This document shows positions 7,658 through 14,898 of a DNA stretch of 43,630 nt, piece by piece (position 1 is the first letter of the stretch; each line of letters starts with the position of its first letter). The DNA comes from Flavobacteriales bacterium (lineage in GTDB: Bacteria > Bacteroidota > Bacteroidia > UBA10329). The DNA lies in NCBI GenBank assembly GCA_021741155.1, contig JAIOYP010000034.1, positions 1 through 43,630 on the forward strand, read 5' to 3'. A program made the translations under genes and the position numbers. Under the pieces are notes generated by a model. The model saw nothing but the letters and a program-made list of their open reading frames with translations, did no database searches and was not told the origin of the DNA.

Positions 7658-8899
7658 TTACTTCCTTCCGCGCTTTGGCTGTGAAAGCGAATAAATAGGC
7701 ATGGCAGCCAAGGTGGAAGTGATGGCCACCAGCACCAACATGGCATAAAGACCGCTGTCAATAAGCCCGTAAGAAAGGCCGATGTTGGCAATGATTAGTT
7801 CCATCAATCCGCGAGCGTTTATCAGCCCTCCGATGGCCGATGAATCGCGCCAACTGAACTTACTGAACCAGCGCATGGTAAACATGCAACTGAAATACTT
7901 GCTCGCAAAGGCAAAGAGAAGGATTACCAGTGTGGGTACAATCAGGTCGAGCCCTACCAATTGACGCATATCGGTGTTCAGACCAGAGAACGCGAAGAAC
8001 ACAGGTAGCAGTGCCACCACCGTCAGGTCTTTCAATCGCATGGATATCGCCTTCACGTAGAATGTACCACGAGGCAGTGCAAGGCCAATGATGAATCCAC
8101 CAAAAACGGAATAAAGTCCAAGGCTGTCGGTGACCAGCGCACAAATGAGTAGAAGAATGAACACCAGTCCGAAATGAGAAGTGGGCAGATCTTCAAATGC
8201 ATGTACCTTTTTTGCCACTCGGTTCAACAGAGGTTTTACCACAAGAAACATGACAGCTATCAGCACTGCCGCACCTGCGATCATGGTCAGCACAGAGGAA
8301 TAGTCTTGCGTGGTACACATGACGGTTACAAGTCCGAGCAGACACCAACTGATCACGTCCTGAATACTTGCCGACAGCAGCGAAAGTGCACCGATGCGCG
8401 TGTTCACCATATTGTTTTCCTGTAGAATCCTTGCCAGCATCGGAAAAGCGGTGATGGCCAAAGCCGTGCCCAGAAAGATGGCCATTGAGAACGGGTCGAT
8501 GTGCATTCCATTAATCTGCTCATCAAAAAGAACGGCAGCCGCCCCGCCCAGAATAAAGGGGACGATGACCGCAGCGGCAGACAGGGCAGAAGCATCCTTC
8601 AAGGTCTTTTTGCTGAACAGCGAAAGGTCGAGTTCTGCCCCCACAAGGAACATGTAGATGGACAGTCCGAGGTTGCTGACCACAAACAGTACAGGCATGA
8701 TGTGTTCAGGGAACAGATAGGTGGAGGTTTCAGGGAATAGGCTTCCGAACAAAGTTGGGCCAAGCAGTACACCCGAGATCATTTCTCCCACCACGGCAGG
8801 TTGCCCCAGCAACTTCATCGCTCTTCCCAAGAGCTGCGCCATGATGATAATTGTGATGAGCGCAATCATCACCTCCATGAACAATTCGAGGTTGGACAT
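7658..8899 (-). CDS. CPA2-type cation/proton antiporter
   Basis: A Kef/NapA-like membrane antiporter of about 413 residues with some 12-13 hydrophobic segments. The N-terminal motif LGQPAVVGEMISGVLLGPTL is diagnostic for the CPA2 family, and there is no C-terminal RCK/TrkA domain. It would exchange Na+ or K+ for protons at the inner membrane. The frame continues upstream to an ATG at 8971, but that extension (MSIVQYPIALN and following) is encoded by the left end of a MITE-like repeat element, so I prefer the internal ATG at 8899, where the product begins MSNLELFMEVMIALITI. The gene is convergent with the polyferredoxin gene, 44 bp apart. Confidence 0.87.
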   Translation of the reverse strand: MSNLELFMEVMIALITIIIMAQLLGRAMKLLGQPAVVGEMISGVLLGPTLFGSLFPETSTYLFPEHIMPVLFVVSNLGLSIYMFLVGAELDLSLFSKKTLKDASALSAAAVIVPFILGGAAAVLFDEQINGMHIDPFSMAIFLGTALAITAFPMLARILQENNMVNTRIGALSLLSASIQDVISWCLLGLVTVMCTTQDYSSVLTMIAGAAVLIAVMFLVVKPLLNRVAKKVHAFEDLPTSHFGLVFILLLICALVTDSLGLYSVFGGFIIGLALPRGTFYVKAISMRLKDLTVVALLPVFFAFSGLNTDMRQLVGLDLIVPTLVILLFAFASKYFSCMFTMRWFSKFSWRDSSAIGGLINARGLMELIIANIGLSYGLIDSGLYAMLVLVAITSTLAAMPIYSLSQPKRGRK

Positions 8900-8941
8900 A
8901 CGGTTGTTTACGGGTAAGAGTGAAGTTTCAGATAGGACGTT

Positions 8942-9106
8942 TAGGGCAATCGGGTATTGAACAATTGACATGAAATAGCCACAGATGCACAGATTTTCTC
9001 TGATTTTTCACAGAGAAGAATAATCCGATTAATCTGTGAAAATCTGTGCATCTGTGGCTAAAAAGATGTTTTTCAATGTGTATGGTAAATAAGACCCGAT
9101 GCCCTG
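8942..9106. mobile_element. MITE-like element, copy 2 of the palindromic family (degenerate ends)
   Basis: A 165 bp element with an outer inverted repeat (left AGGGCAATCGGGTATTGAA, right TAAGACCCGATGCCCTG, one base missing) and an inner core palindrome at 8976-9060 (TAGCCACAGATGCACAGATT mirrored by GTGCATCTGTGGCTA). The flanks ataggacgtt (8932-8941) and attaggatgtt (9107-9117) look like an 11 bp target duplication with one mismatch and one indel. Read forward it matches the reverse complement of the 9712-9876 copy over most of its length, so the two are in opposite orientation. No transposase is encoded. Confidence 0.82.
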
Positions 9107-9126
9107 ATTAGGATGTTTCTTTCGGA

Positions 9127-9621
9127 TTATCCCCGTGCTCTTTTCCGTACTATTTCCTTTGCCTGACGGAAATAAGAATGGGGCACCCAAAGCATTCCCC
9201 ACACCACATCGTTCTCCTTTTTGTAGTCGGGTTTGCTATCGTGCTGATGGTGTGCCTCATGACCCAATTTCAAGCCAATGAGGTACCAGTTCTTCGGATT
9301 GCTGAAAATCTTGATACGCTGATGAATTAATCCATCATGGATGAGGATGTAGCAGATGCCATAAATCAGGATGCCGATACCGATGTAGAGGCGAGCGTCA
9401 CATCCGCCCATGATACCGAACATCATAAAGAGCCAACTCGGAATGCCAAAGATGAAAGCAATCACATCATTCTTTTCAAAAAGAGCTGTTCGCGGCAGAT
9501 GGTGCGTGTCGTGCACAAACCACAGGAAAGTGTGCAACACAAAGCGATGAAGACTGTATGCCACCAGTTCCATAACACAGAAAGTGGCAATAATGATGAG
9601 GCCGTTGATAAGGATGTTCAT
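9127..9621 (-). CDS. crtZ: Second CrtZ-like beta-carotene hydroxylase / fatty-acid-hydroxylase family protein
   Basis: A 164-residue di-iron membrane hydroxylase. Histidine motifs: H25xxxxH30, H37xxHH41, then HDGLIHQR and HEAHHQH near residues 94 and 120, the CrtZ arrangement. Four hydrophobic segments are visible. It is clearly paralogous to the 12982-13431 product: both contain FGIM-GCD-RLYIGIGIL-YG. CrtZ enzymes hydroxylate the 3 and 3' positions of beta-ionone rings; a diverged second copy could act on a different carotenoid or a different position. It is flanked on both sides by MITE-like elements in opposite orientation, which isolate it from the neighbouring genes, so its transcription is uncertain. 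Confidence 0.85.
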   Translation of the reverse strand: MNILINGLIIIATFCVMELVAYSLHRFVLHTFLWFVHDTHHLPRTALFEKNDVIAFIFGIPSWLFMMFGIMGGCDARLYIGIGILIYGICYILIHDGLIHQRIKIFSNPKNWYLIGLKLGHEAHHQHDSKPDYKKENDVVWGMLWVPHSYFRQAKEIVRKRARG

Positions 9622-9711
9622 AGGGTTGATTTTTGGCGAAAACTATGAACATGACTTATACTAGAACATGATATACATCATTCTTTTAGGCAGAATGAAC
9701 GTATTTGAAGT

Positions 9712-9876
9712 CAGGGCAATCGGGTCTTAATTCAAAATCTATTGAAAAACACATCTTTTTAGCCACAGATACACAGATTTTCACGGATTTTTTTCACAGA
9801 TAATCAGTGCTTTTTCTGTGGAAATCTGTGCATCTGTGGCTATTTCATGTCAATGTTTTAAGACCCGATTGCCCTG
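9712..9876. mobile_element. MITE-like element, copy 3 of the palindromic family (intact ends)
   Basis: A 165 bp element with perfect 19 bp terminal inverted repeats: CAGGGCAATCGGGTCTTAA at 9712-9730 and its reverse complement at 9858-9876. It is flanked by an exact 10 bp direct repeat, TATTTGAAGT, at 9702-9711 and 9877-9886 (11 bp if the shared G is counted). Inside is the core palindrome 9760-9842. Terminal repeats plus a target-site duplication are direct signs of transposition. It has no coding capacity and must depend on a transposase elsewhere. The duplication length is within the range known for IS4-family elements, but I cannot assign the partner. Confidence 0.9.
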
Positions 9877-9898
9877 TATTTGAAGTGATAACTGTGAT

Positions 9899-11146
9899 TC
9901 AGAGAAGTTTGGTGATGGCTCTTACCGCACGCCCTACGCCATCCTCTTGCTTCATTGCCGCCCCAAGCAGTGTTGCCTGTTCTTTCATTTCTAATGAATT
10001 GGCAGCAACTTCAATGGCATGAGCCAGTTGCTTGGAAGTGAGATTTTTTCGCAGTAAAAGCGAAGGAGCAACCTTCATTTCTTCAAGCTGCTTTCCCCAA
10101 TAAGTCTGATCAAACCCATGAGCAACCACCACAGATAGTTTACCAGTCAGCAATGCAGCTTGAGTTGTTCCAGCTCCGCCATGATGCACAATCAAAGCAC
10201 AATGAGGAAATATTTCTGAATGTGGCGCATTCTCAAGGCAGTAAATATTCGAATCGTTCGGTTTTGTCAGCTTACTCCAGTCCGATTGTATAATTGCTCG
10301 TTTGCCAGAAAGTCTTGCGGTATCAATAAGAAGTTCGGTTGATGCTTCAAGGTCGAATTGCATGCACGAACCAAACGTCATATAAACAGGCGGTTCGCCA
10401 GCATCGAGAAACGTACTTAACGCGTCAGGCATTTTCCAATCGGAATTGGTAGAAGGCAGATTCAGAAAACCCGTCATTTGGACGGTATCTTCCCAATCTT
10501 CGGGTCGTGAAACCAAAGCTTGGCTTGCCGCTATAATCGTCAGAAGTTCAGAAGTGAAGAGTTCTTTTTGAAGACTTTTGATGGGAGAAAGTCCTTCGTT
10601 CTGTCTAATCTGTTTGGCTGCCTTGAACCAACTTTTTGTAGCCAATTTTCCTCCAGTATCCCACAGAAGTGAGTTGAAGAAGAAGCCTAGTTGAACGCCA
10701 ATTGGTGAAACGTAGTTTGAACGAACCACCAGCGGAGTGAGCACCAACGAAATCCGTGGACAGTTGAATTTTTGACTAGCGGTAAGAAGTGTGTGGCAGA
10801 CTGCGTGACCGATTACCAGTTCATTTTCCTGACACAATTGTTTGGAAACCGAATACATTACTTCCGACAATGGATCGAAATACAATTCCAAAAGTTTCGA
10901 ATATTCCCTGAATGATCCAGATCTGGCGGCAATAGCGTAAGGATTCACGGATTGATCAAACGTCCTTCCACCATTCGCTTCAATCAGTTTGATGCCGTAC
11001 GTATCCTTCCGAGTAGAGTATTTCTTTCCATCAACACTCGTGTATGCCAATGTCACTTCATGTCCAGCATCGCGCAGCCCAATGGACAATGCCAGAAATG
11101 GATAAAAATCGCCATCGGTGCCCCAAGTCTGTAAACCTATCCTCAT
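9899..11146 (-). CDS. GT1 family glycosyltransferase (UDP-glucosyl/rhamnosyltransferase type)
   Basis: A 415-residue two-domain GT-B enzyme. The N-terminal acceptor domain starts MRIGLQTWGTDGDFYPFLAL, as in the sterol glucosyltransferase/MGT group, and the C-terminal donor domain holds HHGGAGTTQAAL (321-332) with FDQ at 345-347, which bind the nucleotide sugar. No membrane segments. It lies downstream of the crt genes on the same strand. CrtX enzymes that glucosylate zeaxanthin belong to this family, so carotenoid glycosylation is a reasonable inference, but other lipid or macrolide acceptors remain possible. The gap to the FISUMP gene (about 150 bp) shows nothing notable. Confidence 0.85.
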   Translation of the reverse strand: MRIGLQTWGTDGDFYPFLALSIGLRDAGHEVTLAYTSVDGKKYSTRKDTYGIKLIEANGGRTFDQSVNPYAIAARSGSFREYSKLLELYFDPLSEVMYSVSKQLCQENELVIGHAVCHTLLTASQKFNCPRISLVLTPLVVRSNYVSPIGVQLGFFFNSLLWDTGGKLATKSWFKAAKQIRQNEGLSPIKSLQKELFTSELLTIIAASQALVSRPEDWEDTVQMTGFLNLPSTNSDWKMPDALSTFLDAGEPPVYMTFGSCMQFDLEASTELLIDTARLSGKRAIIQSDWSKLTKPNDSNIYCLENAPHSEIFPHCALIVHHGGAGTTQAALLTGKLSVVVAHGFDQTYWGKQLEEMKVAPSLLLRKNLTSKQLAHAIEVAANSLEMKEQATLLGAAMKQEDGVGRAVRAITKLL

Positions 11147-11297
11147 GGCTCAAAGGGAAAAAGAAAAAAATGAATTTAATCTTTCGCCCACTTCTCCTTT
11201 TTCCTGATGTTTAATCGTATTCCCTATTTTATGTGGGTTAACTGTTCTCCAAGAAAATTACAGTGGCAAAAATAATTTCCGCTAGAAATTAAAGAGT

Positions 11298-12014
11298 TCA
11301 ATCGCGTACACAACGGCAACTAAGGCCATAAGTTTTGAAAAAACTGCTACTACGATATACCTTTTCGTTATCGTTGTAAAGAGTTCTTGCCCATGCATCA
11401 GTGGTATTCTCTTGGGTCGAAGACCAAAAGTATGCGTGAAACTCGCTATACGTGAAACTACCAGTGACGGTGCGGTTTCCAGCAGGCAAAGCGGAGAACC
11501 CACTACTATTGTTTGCTCCAGAATTGGGAGCTTGCCATAGAGAACTTGTTGATTTCATTTCTCCACCTTGATTAGTTCCTCTCCAACCAGTTGCAGCAAC
11601 ATCGGAAGCACTTGCTCCCAACGTTCTTTCCAGCACTTTCCAATCATCGTCACTTGGCACATGCCAACCATCTGGACAAAGGCCACGACTATCGTTAATG
11701 GCATGCCAGTTGTAAAGCTTGCCATAATTCTCATTATTTGATGGGTCGTTATCATAATAGGCATATGCGCCTGAAGTTGCATTGGCCCATTCAGTATCAA
11801 GTAGTCCAGTGGCAATTGCATCTCCATTACGGTAAGACGTAGTCTTTAGATTTTGGACAAACCAACATTGCTGTCCTATTGAAATTGTATTGTAGAAATT
11901 GCCATCTGAGTCAGTCACGGTTGAAACTTCTTGACAACCACTACAATCTTCTTTCTCACATCCTGAGAAAACAGTTAGAGTACATAGAAATGAGATAAGA
12001 ATGATTTGTTTCAT
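11298..12014 (-). CDS. FISUMP-domain lipoprotein
   Basis: A 238-residue protein with a lipoprotein signal peptide ending in LTVFSGC (lipidated Cys19), followed by one FISUMP domain (Fibrobacter succinogenes major paralogous domain): DSDGNFYNTISIGQQCWFVQ, YGKLYNWHAIND, GWHVPSDDDWKVLE, then FSALPAGNR, FWSST and the terminal CRCVRD. It is expected on the outer membrane or cell surface. The biochemical role of the domain is unknown. It interrupts the carotenoid locus between the lycopene cyclase and the glycosyltransferase and appears to have its own promoter (12055-12062), so it is probably a later insertion and not part of the pathway. Confidence 0.88.
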   Translation of the reverse strand: MKQIILISFLCTLTVFSGCEKEDCSGCQEVSTVTDSDGNFYNTISIGQQCWFVQNLKTTSYRNGDAIATGLLDTEWANATSGAYAYYDNDPSNNENYGKLYNWHAINDSRGLCPDGWHVPSDDDWKVLERTLGASASDVAATGWRGTNQGGEMKSTSSLWQAPNSGANNSSGFSALPAGNRTVTGSFTYSEFHAYFWSSTQENTTDAWARTLYNDNEKVYRSSSFFKTYGLSCRCVRD

Positions 12015-12054
12015 TTGAGGGAGAGTTTATAGGTTGATTTTAAAATCGTTATCA

Positions 12055-12062
12055 CAAAAATA
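12055..12062 (-). promoter_or_regulatory. Candidate -7 box for the FISUMP gene
   Basis: The minus strand reads TATTTTTG, a match to TAnnTTTG, about 41 bp before the ATG at 12014. No clear -33 TTG at the expected spacing was found. Confidence 0.4.
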
Positions 12063-12138
12063 TCAAGATTTGTAATGCGTAAATCACTCTATAAGATTCT
12101 GTTACAAAATACTGCAACCAATTAGTGGAGGAGTCAGA

Positions 12139-12840
12139 TTAGACCTTTTTCACTTTACAGCTTCTCATTTTTCTCCACTCGTAGATGGAAATGTTCAATC
12201 CAATCAAGAGAAAACCATATAGCGCATCTTCAATCGGAATGGTTAACAATCGGATGCCAAGATTTTCGCTGTCATTATACCAGACCACAGGTTCTTCCAG
12301 TCCAGTTCCTGTCAGTATTCCATTCACAATAAAAAAGGGAATCAAGATAATGAGAAACGTGAAAACCAATCTACTCCAATACGGTTTTTTCAATACTACT
12401 AAATGGAGTAGAATGAAGAAGAAGGTGAAAATGGAAGTGTAGAACGTGTAAGCCAAATCATTGTATTTGAATACCAACGCAACAAGCACGTAAGCCAAAA
12501 TGGTAGTGCCATATCGGGCGTATTTACCTAAAATGTCCTGCTTTATAAAGTAGTTGAGCACCTCGTACGTGAATACGCAGCAATACGGAATACAGAAGAA
12601 GAACAGCATTTCCTCAATAGGAAGATTGTAAAGTTGAATTCCTGTCAAATAATTTTCATTAAAACCCCAAACACCTTGCGCGGTGAAAATGCTGTCCCAA
12701 ATCAGAAAGAAAACGGCTGGAATAAGCAGAGCAGGGAGGAGGGCTTTCCATTTTCTAAAGAACTGCAATTTACCCTCGAACGAGAACAACAGCGGAACTG
12801 CAACCGAAAGCAGGTTGACAAGAAGATAGGTGTACTTCAT
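12139..12840 (-). CDS. crtYcd: Lycopene cyclase, fused CrtYc-CrtYd type
   Basis: A 233-residue membrane protein made of two related halves of about 110 residues each, with about seven hydrophobic helices. The first half holds WDSIFTAQGVWGFNENYLTG followed by LPIEEMLFF; the second holds WYNDSENLGI followed by IPIEDALYG. Duplicated PIEE/PIED motifs are the hallmark of the CrtYcd-type lycopene cyclases of Bacteroidota, archaea and actinobacteria, unrelated to flavoprotein CrtY. The enzyme closes both ends of lycopene to give beta-carotene at the membrane. It follows crtZ on the same strand after about 140 bp of repeats. Confidence 0.9.
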   Translation of the reverse strand: MKYTYLLVNLLSVAVPLLFSFEGKLQFFRKWKALLPALLIPAVFFLIWDSIFTAQGVWGFNENYLTGIQLYNLPIEEMLFFFCIPYCCVFTYEVLNYFIKQDILGKYARYGTTILAYVLVALVFKYNDLAYTFYTSIFTFFFILLHLVVLKKPYWSRLVFTFLIILIPFFIVNGILTGTGLEEPVVWYNDSENLGIRLLTIPIEDALYGFLLIGLNISIYEWRKMRSCKVKKV

Positions 12841-12900
12841 TCAATGCAGAATTAGTAATTCCAAATCCGAAATCCGAAAGAAAGAAATTCGAAACTCATT

Positions 12901-12984
12901 CCTCTGTGTTCTCTGTGCCCTCTCTGAGACCTCTGTGGTTGAAAAATCGCAAATCAAAAATCGTAAATCGTTATTCGTAAATCA
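12901..12984. repeat. Short tandem motifs CTCTGTG and TCGnAAATC
   Basis: Between the lycopene cyclase and crtZ, positions 12901-12940 hold four CTCTGTG-like heptamers at about 10 bp spacing, one of them degenerate, followed at 12947-12982 by three copies of the pattern TCGnAAATC. Just upstream, 12861-12878 repeats AAATCCGAAATCCGAAA. No gene fits. It looks like a decayed intergenic repeat; a regulatory role is unproven. Confidence 0.6.
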
Positions 12985-13431
12985 ATTTTTCCTAAAGTAC
13001 TTTAACGGAACCACCAACATTCCAAAGCACTCGCCATCCTCTTTTTCCTTGTGTTTGTGATGCGCAAAATGAGCTCTGGCCAATCCTTGTAGATACCAAT
13101 GCTTGATCTTGCGTTTCATTCCCCATCGGTTATGGATTATCACCTCGTGAGTAAAAACATACGCCACACCATAGAGGAGAATTCCGATACCGATATAAAG
13201 CCGAAAGTCGCAACCAGCCATGATGCCGAACATCATATTCAGCCAACTTGGGATGGCAAAGATCAAAGCAAAAAGGTCGTTCTTCTGAAAGAAACCATCA
13301 TGCGGCTGATGATGATCTTCATGAAAATACCACGCAAAAGTGTGCATCACATATTTATGCGCAAACCACGCCACGAATTCCATGGCCCAAAAGGCTGCGA
13401 AAATCCAAAGTATGTTGATGAAGATGCTCAA
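12982..13431 (-). CDS. crtZ: Beta-carotene hydroxylase CrtZ (TTG start)
   Basis: A 149-residue di-iron hydroxylase with four hydrophobic segments and the CrtZ histidine set: H25xxxxH30 (HKYVMH), H37xxHH41 (HEDHH), then THEVIIHNRW and HFAHHKHK. It hydroxylates beta-carotene to beta-cryptoxanthin and zeaxanthin. The start is a TTG at 13431; an in-frame TAG lies two codons upstream and the next Met would delete the first helix, so TTG is the only sensible start. It comes after the unknown 159-residue gene in the crt operon, with a palindrome at 13477-13560 in the gap. Length fits the family (about 150-175). Confidence 0.9.
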   Translation of the reverse strand: MSIFINILWIFAAFWAMEFVAWFAHKYVMHTFAWYFHEDHHQPHDGFFQKNDLFALIFAIPSWLNMMFGIMAGCDFRLYIGIGILLYGVAYVFTHEVIIHNRWGMKRKIKHWYLQGLARAHFAHHKHKEKEDGECFGMLVVPLKYFRKN

Positions 13432-13476
13432 GCACTAAATTCTAAATGTCAAAATTCGGAACAGAGATAGGAAATC

Positions 13477-13560
13477 AGTTGATGAAGTTTACGGAGTTGA
13501 TAAAATTGATGAGAAATCATTCATCATCAGAACTCCATAAACTTTATCTCTCCATCAACT
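13477..13560. repeat. 84 bp imperfect palindrome inside the crt operon
   Basis: Left arm AGTTGATGAAGTTTACGGAG, right arm (reverse complement) AGTTGATGGAGAGATAAAGTTTATGGAG in parts; AGTTGATG and AAGTTTAYGGAGTT are shared by both arms. It lies between the unknown gene and crtZ. It differs in sequence from the AGCCACAGAT family and represents a second class of long hairpin, which could lower downstream expression of crtZ. Confidence 0.75.
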
Positions 13561-13571
13561 TACAACCCCAG

Positions 13572-14051
13572 TCACAGTTTTCCTTCCTCTTCAGCGTGTT
13601 TGATGAAATTACGAACCTGAGTGCGGAACGCCTCGCTGGGCGATTTCTCTAGATGGCTCAACACAAACGCCTTGTCCTTTTCCTTGTTTTCGTTGTAGCC
13701 TAAAAAGGATGGTATGTGAGTCTGAATGGTCAATCGTAGAAAACGCAGTTCGATGTTCTCTGAATCGTTCTTAATGGATTGTTCCAAATGCTCTTTTCCA
13801 TCCCCGAACCAGCTCATTTTTTTGAAAACGTTTGGGTCGTGCCGTGCCATTCCGAGTTCAACAGCCCCTTTGTATCCCAATAGCAGATTGTCCTTGCTGA
13901 TGTCGGCCTTCTCGAACAGTCCTTGAAAGCGAAGGCAGACCGATTCGGTCTTGAAAACCTCACCGATGTTCAGGCGAATGTCCATGAGCAAATCGTTCTG
14001 AGCAAAGCTTGTGTTGACCACAAACAGCAGCACTATAAATAGAGTTCTCAA
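13572..14051 (-). CDS. Exported protein of unknown function in the crt operon (TTG start)
   Basis: A 159-residue protein beginning at a TTG at 14051, 2 bp after the crtB stop. The signal peptide is MRTLFIVLLFVVNTSFAQ. The mature part is helical and acidic with IRLNIGEVFKTESVC, LLGYKGAVELGMARHDPN and LRLTIQTHIPSFLGYN segments. I recognise no enzyme motif. Tight coupling to crtB suggests a function tied to carotenoid synthesis or its regulation, perhaps in the periplasm, but this is inferred only from position. One Cys is present in the mature chain, so it is not a disulfide or metal-cluster protein. Confidence 0.75.
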   Translation of the reverse strand: MRTLFIVLLFVVNTSFAQNDLLMDIRLNIGEVFKTESVCLRFQGLFEKADISKDNLLLGYKGAVELGMARHDPNVFKKMSWFGDGKEHLEQSIKNDSENIELRFLRLTIQTHIPSFLGYNENKEKDKAFVLSHLEKSPSEAFRTQVRNFIKHAEEEGKL

Positions 14052-14053
14052 AC

Positions 14054-14896
14054 TTAGATGAGGTTGAAGCTGTGCCTAACGTAAGACCCGAATAACAACG
14101 AAGCTTTTTCAGGTTTAGAAATACTGATTCGCTCTTCCAAGATACGGGTGGATGGCGTGTTGGCTATTTTCTTGAATAGTGCCGTGTAGTAGATGTAAGC
14201 AAGATAAACCCCAAACCGTGCCTTTTTCGGAAGTTTCAGAATGCCTTCATAGCCTGCATCAAAATCAGCCTTTATATCGGCTTCAATCAGCCTTTTGGTA
14301 GCATCGTCCAATCTCGAAACATCAATCCCTGGAAAATAAGAGCGTCCTAATTCATTGTAATCGGCCTTCAGGTCGCGGAGGAAATTGATCTTCTGAAATG
14401 CTGAACCCAATTTCATGGCAGAGGGGGTAAGTTGGTCGTACAATCCTTGATTTCCTTCAGTAAAAACTTTCAGACACATGAGTCCAACTACCTCAGCAGA
14501 GCCAAGAATGTATTCCTCATACTTTTCCTGAGTGTATTCCTCCTTGCGGAGGTCCATTTCCATACTGGAAAGGAACTTCTCGATCAATGCCTTGTCAATT
14601 CCATACTCATTCACCACAAATTGGAAACTGTTCAGTATTGGGTTAAGAGAAATCTTCTCGTCAATGGCGCGGTAGGTGTCTTCTTTAAAACGCTCCAACA
14701 GATGCGCTTTCGGGAATTCGTGAAAACTGTCAACAATCTCATCTGCAAAACGCACAAAGCCATAAATTCCATGAATCGGGTTTGCGAAATCTTTATGCAG
14801 GAACTTTATTGCAAGCGAAAAGGAACTGCTATAGGCGTTTGTAACGGCCTTACTGCATTTCTGGGAGGTCTTATCGAAAAGTTGCTTGGCTTCCAT
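14054..14896 (-). CDS. crtB: Phytoene synthase
   Basis: A 280-residue protein of the squalene/phytoene synthase family. Two Asp-rich motifs that bind Mg-diphosphate are present: D52-x3-D56 (ADEIVD) and DLKAD near residue 177, together with the downstream GRSYFP. It condenses two geranylgeranyl diphosphates into phytoene at the membrane surface. The frame is open to 14968, but the start at 14896 is preferred: the conserved N-terminus begins there, a GGGAG lies just upstream, and it leaves a 2 bp gap after the crtI stop. Second gene of the crt operon. Confidence 0.95.
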   Translation of the reverse strand: MEAKQLFDKTSQKCSKAVTNAYSSSFSLAIKFLHKDFANPIHGIYGFVRFADEIVDSFHEFPKAHLLERFKEDTYRAIDEKISLNPILNSFQFVVNEYGIDKALIEKFLSSMEMDLRKEEYTQEKYEEYILGSAEVVGLMCLKVFTEGNQGLYDQLTPSAMKLGSAFQKINFLRDLKADYNELGRSYFPGIDVSRLDDATKRLIEADIKADFDAGYEGILKLPKKARFGVYLAYIYYTALFKKIANTPSTRILEERISISKPEKASLLFGSYVRHSFNLI

Positions 14897-14898
14897 AA

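Noticed and set aside
8932..9886. Composite transposon carrying the CrtZ-like gene
   Set aside because: Each end element has its own flanking duplication and there is no duplication outside the whole block, so two independent insertions explain it better.
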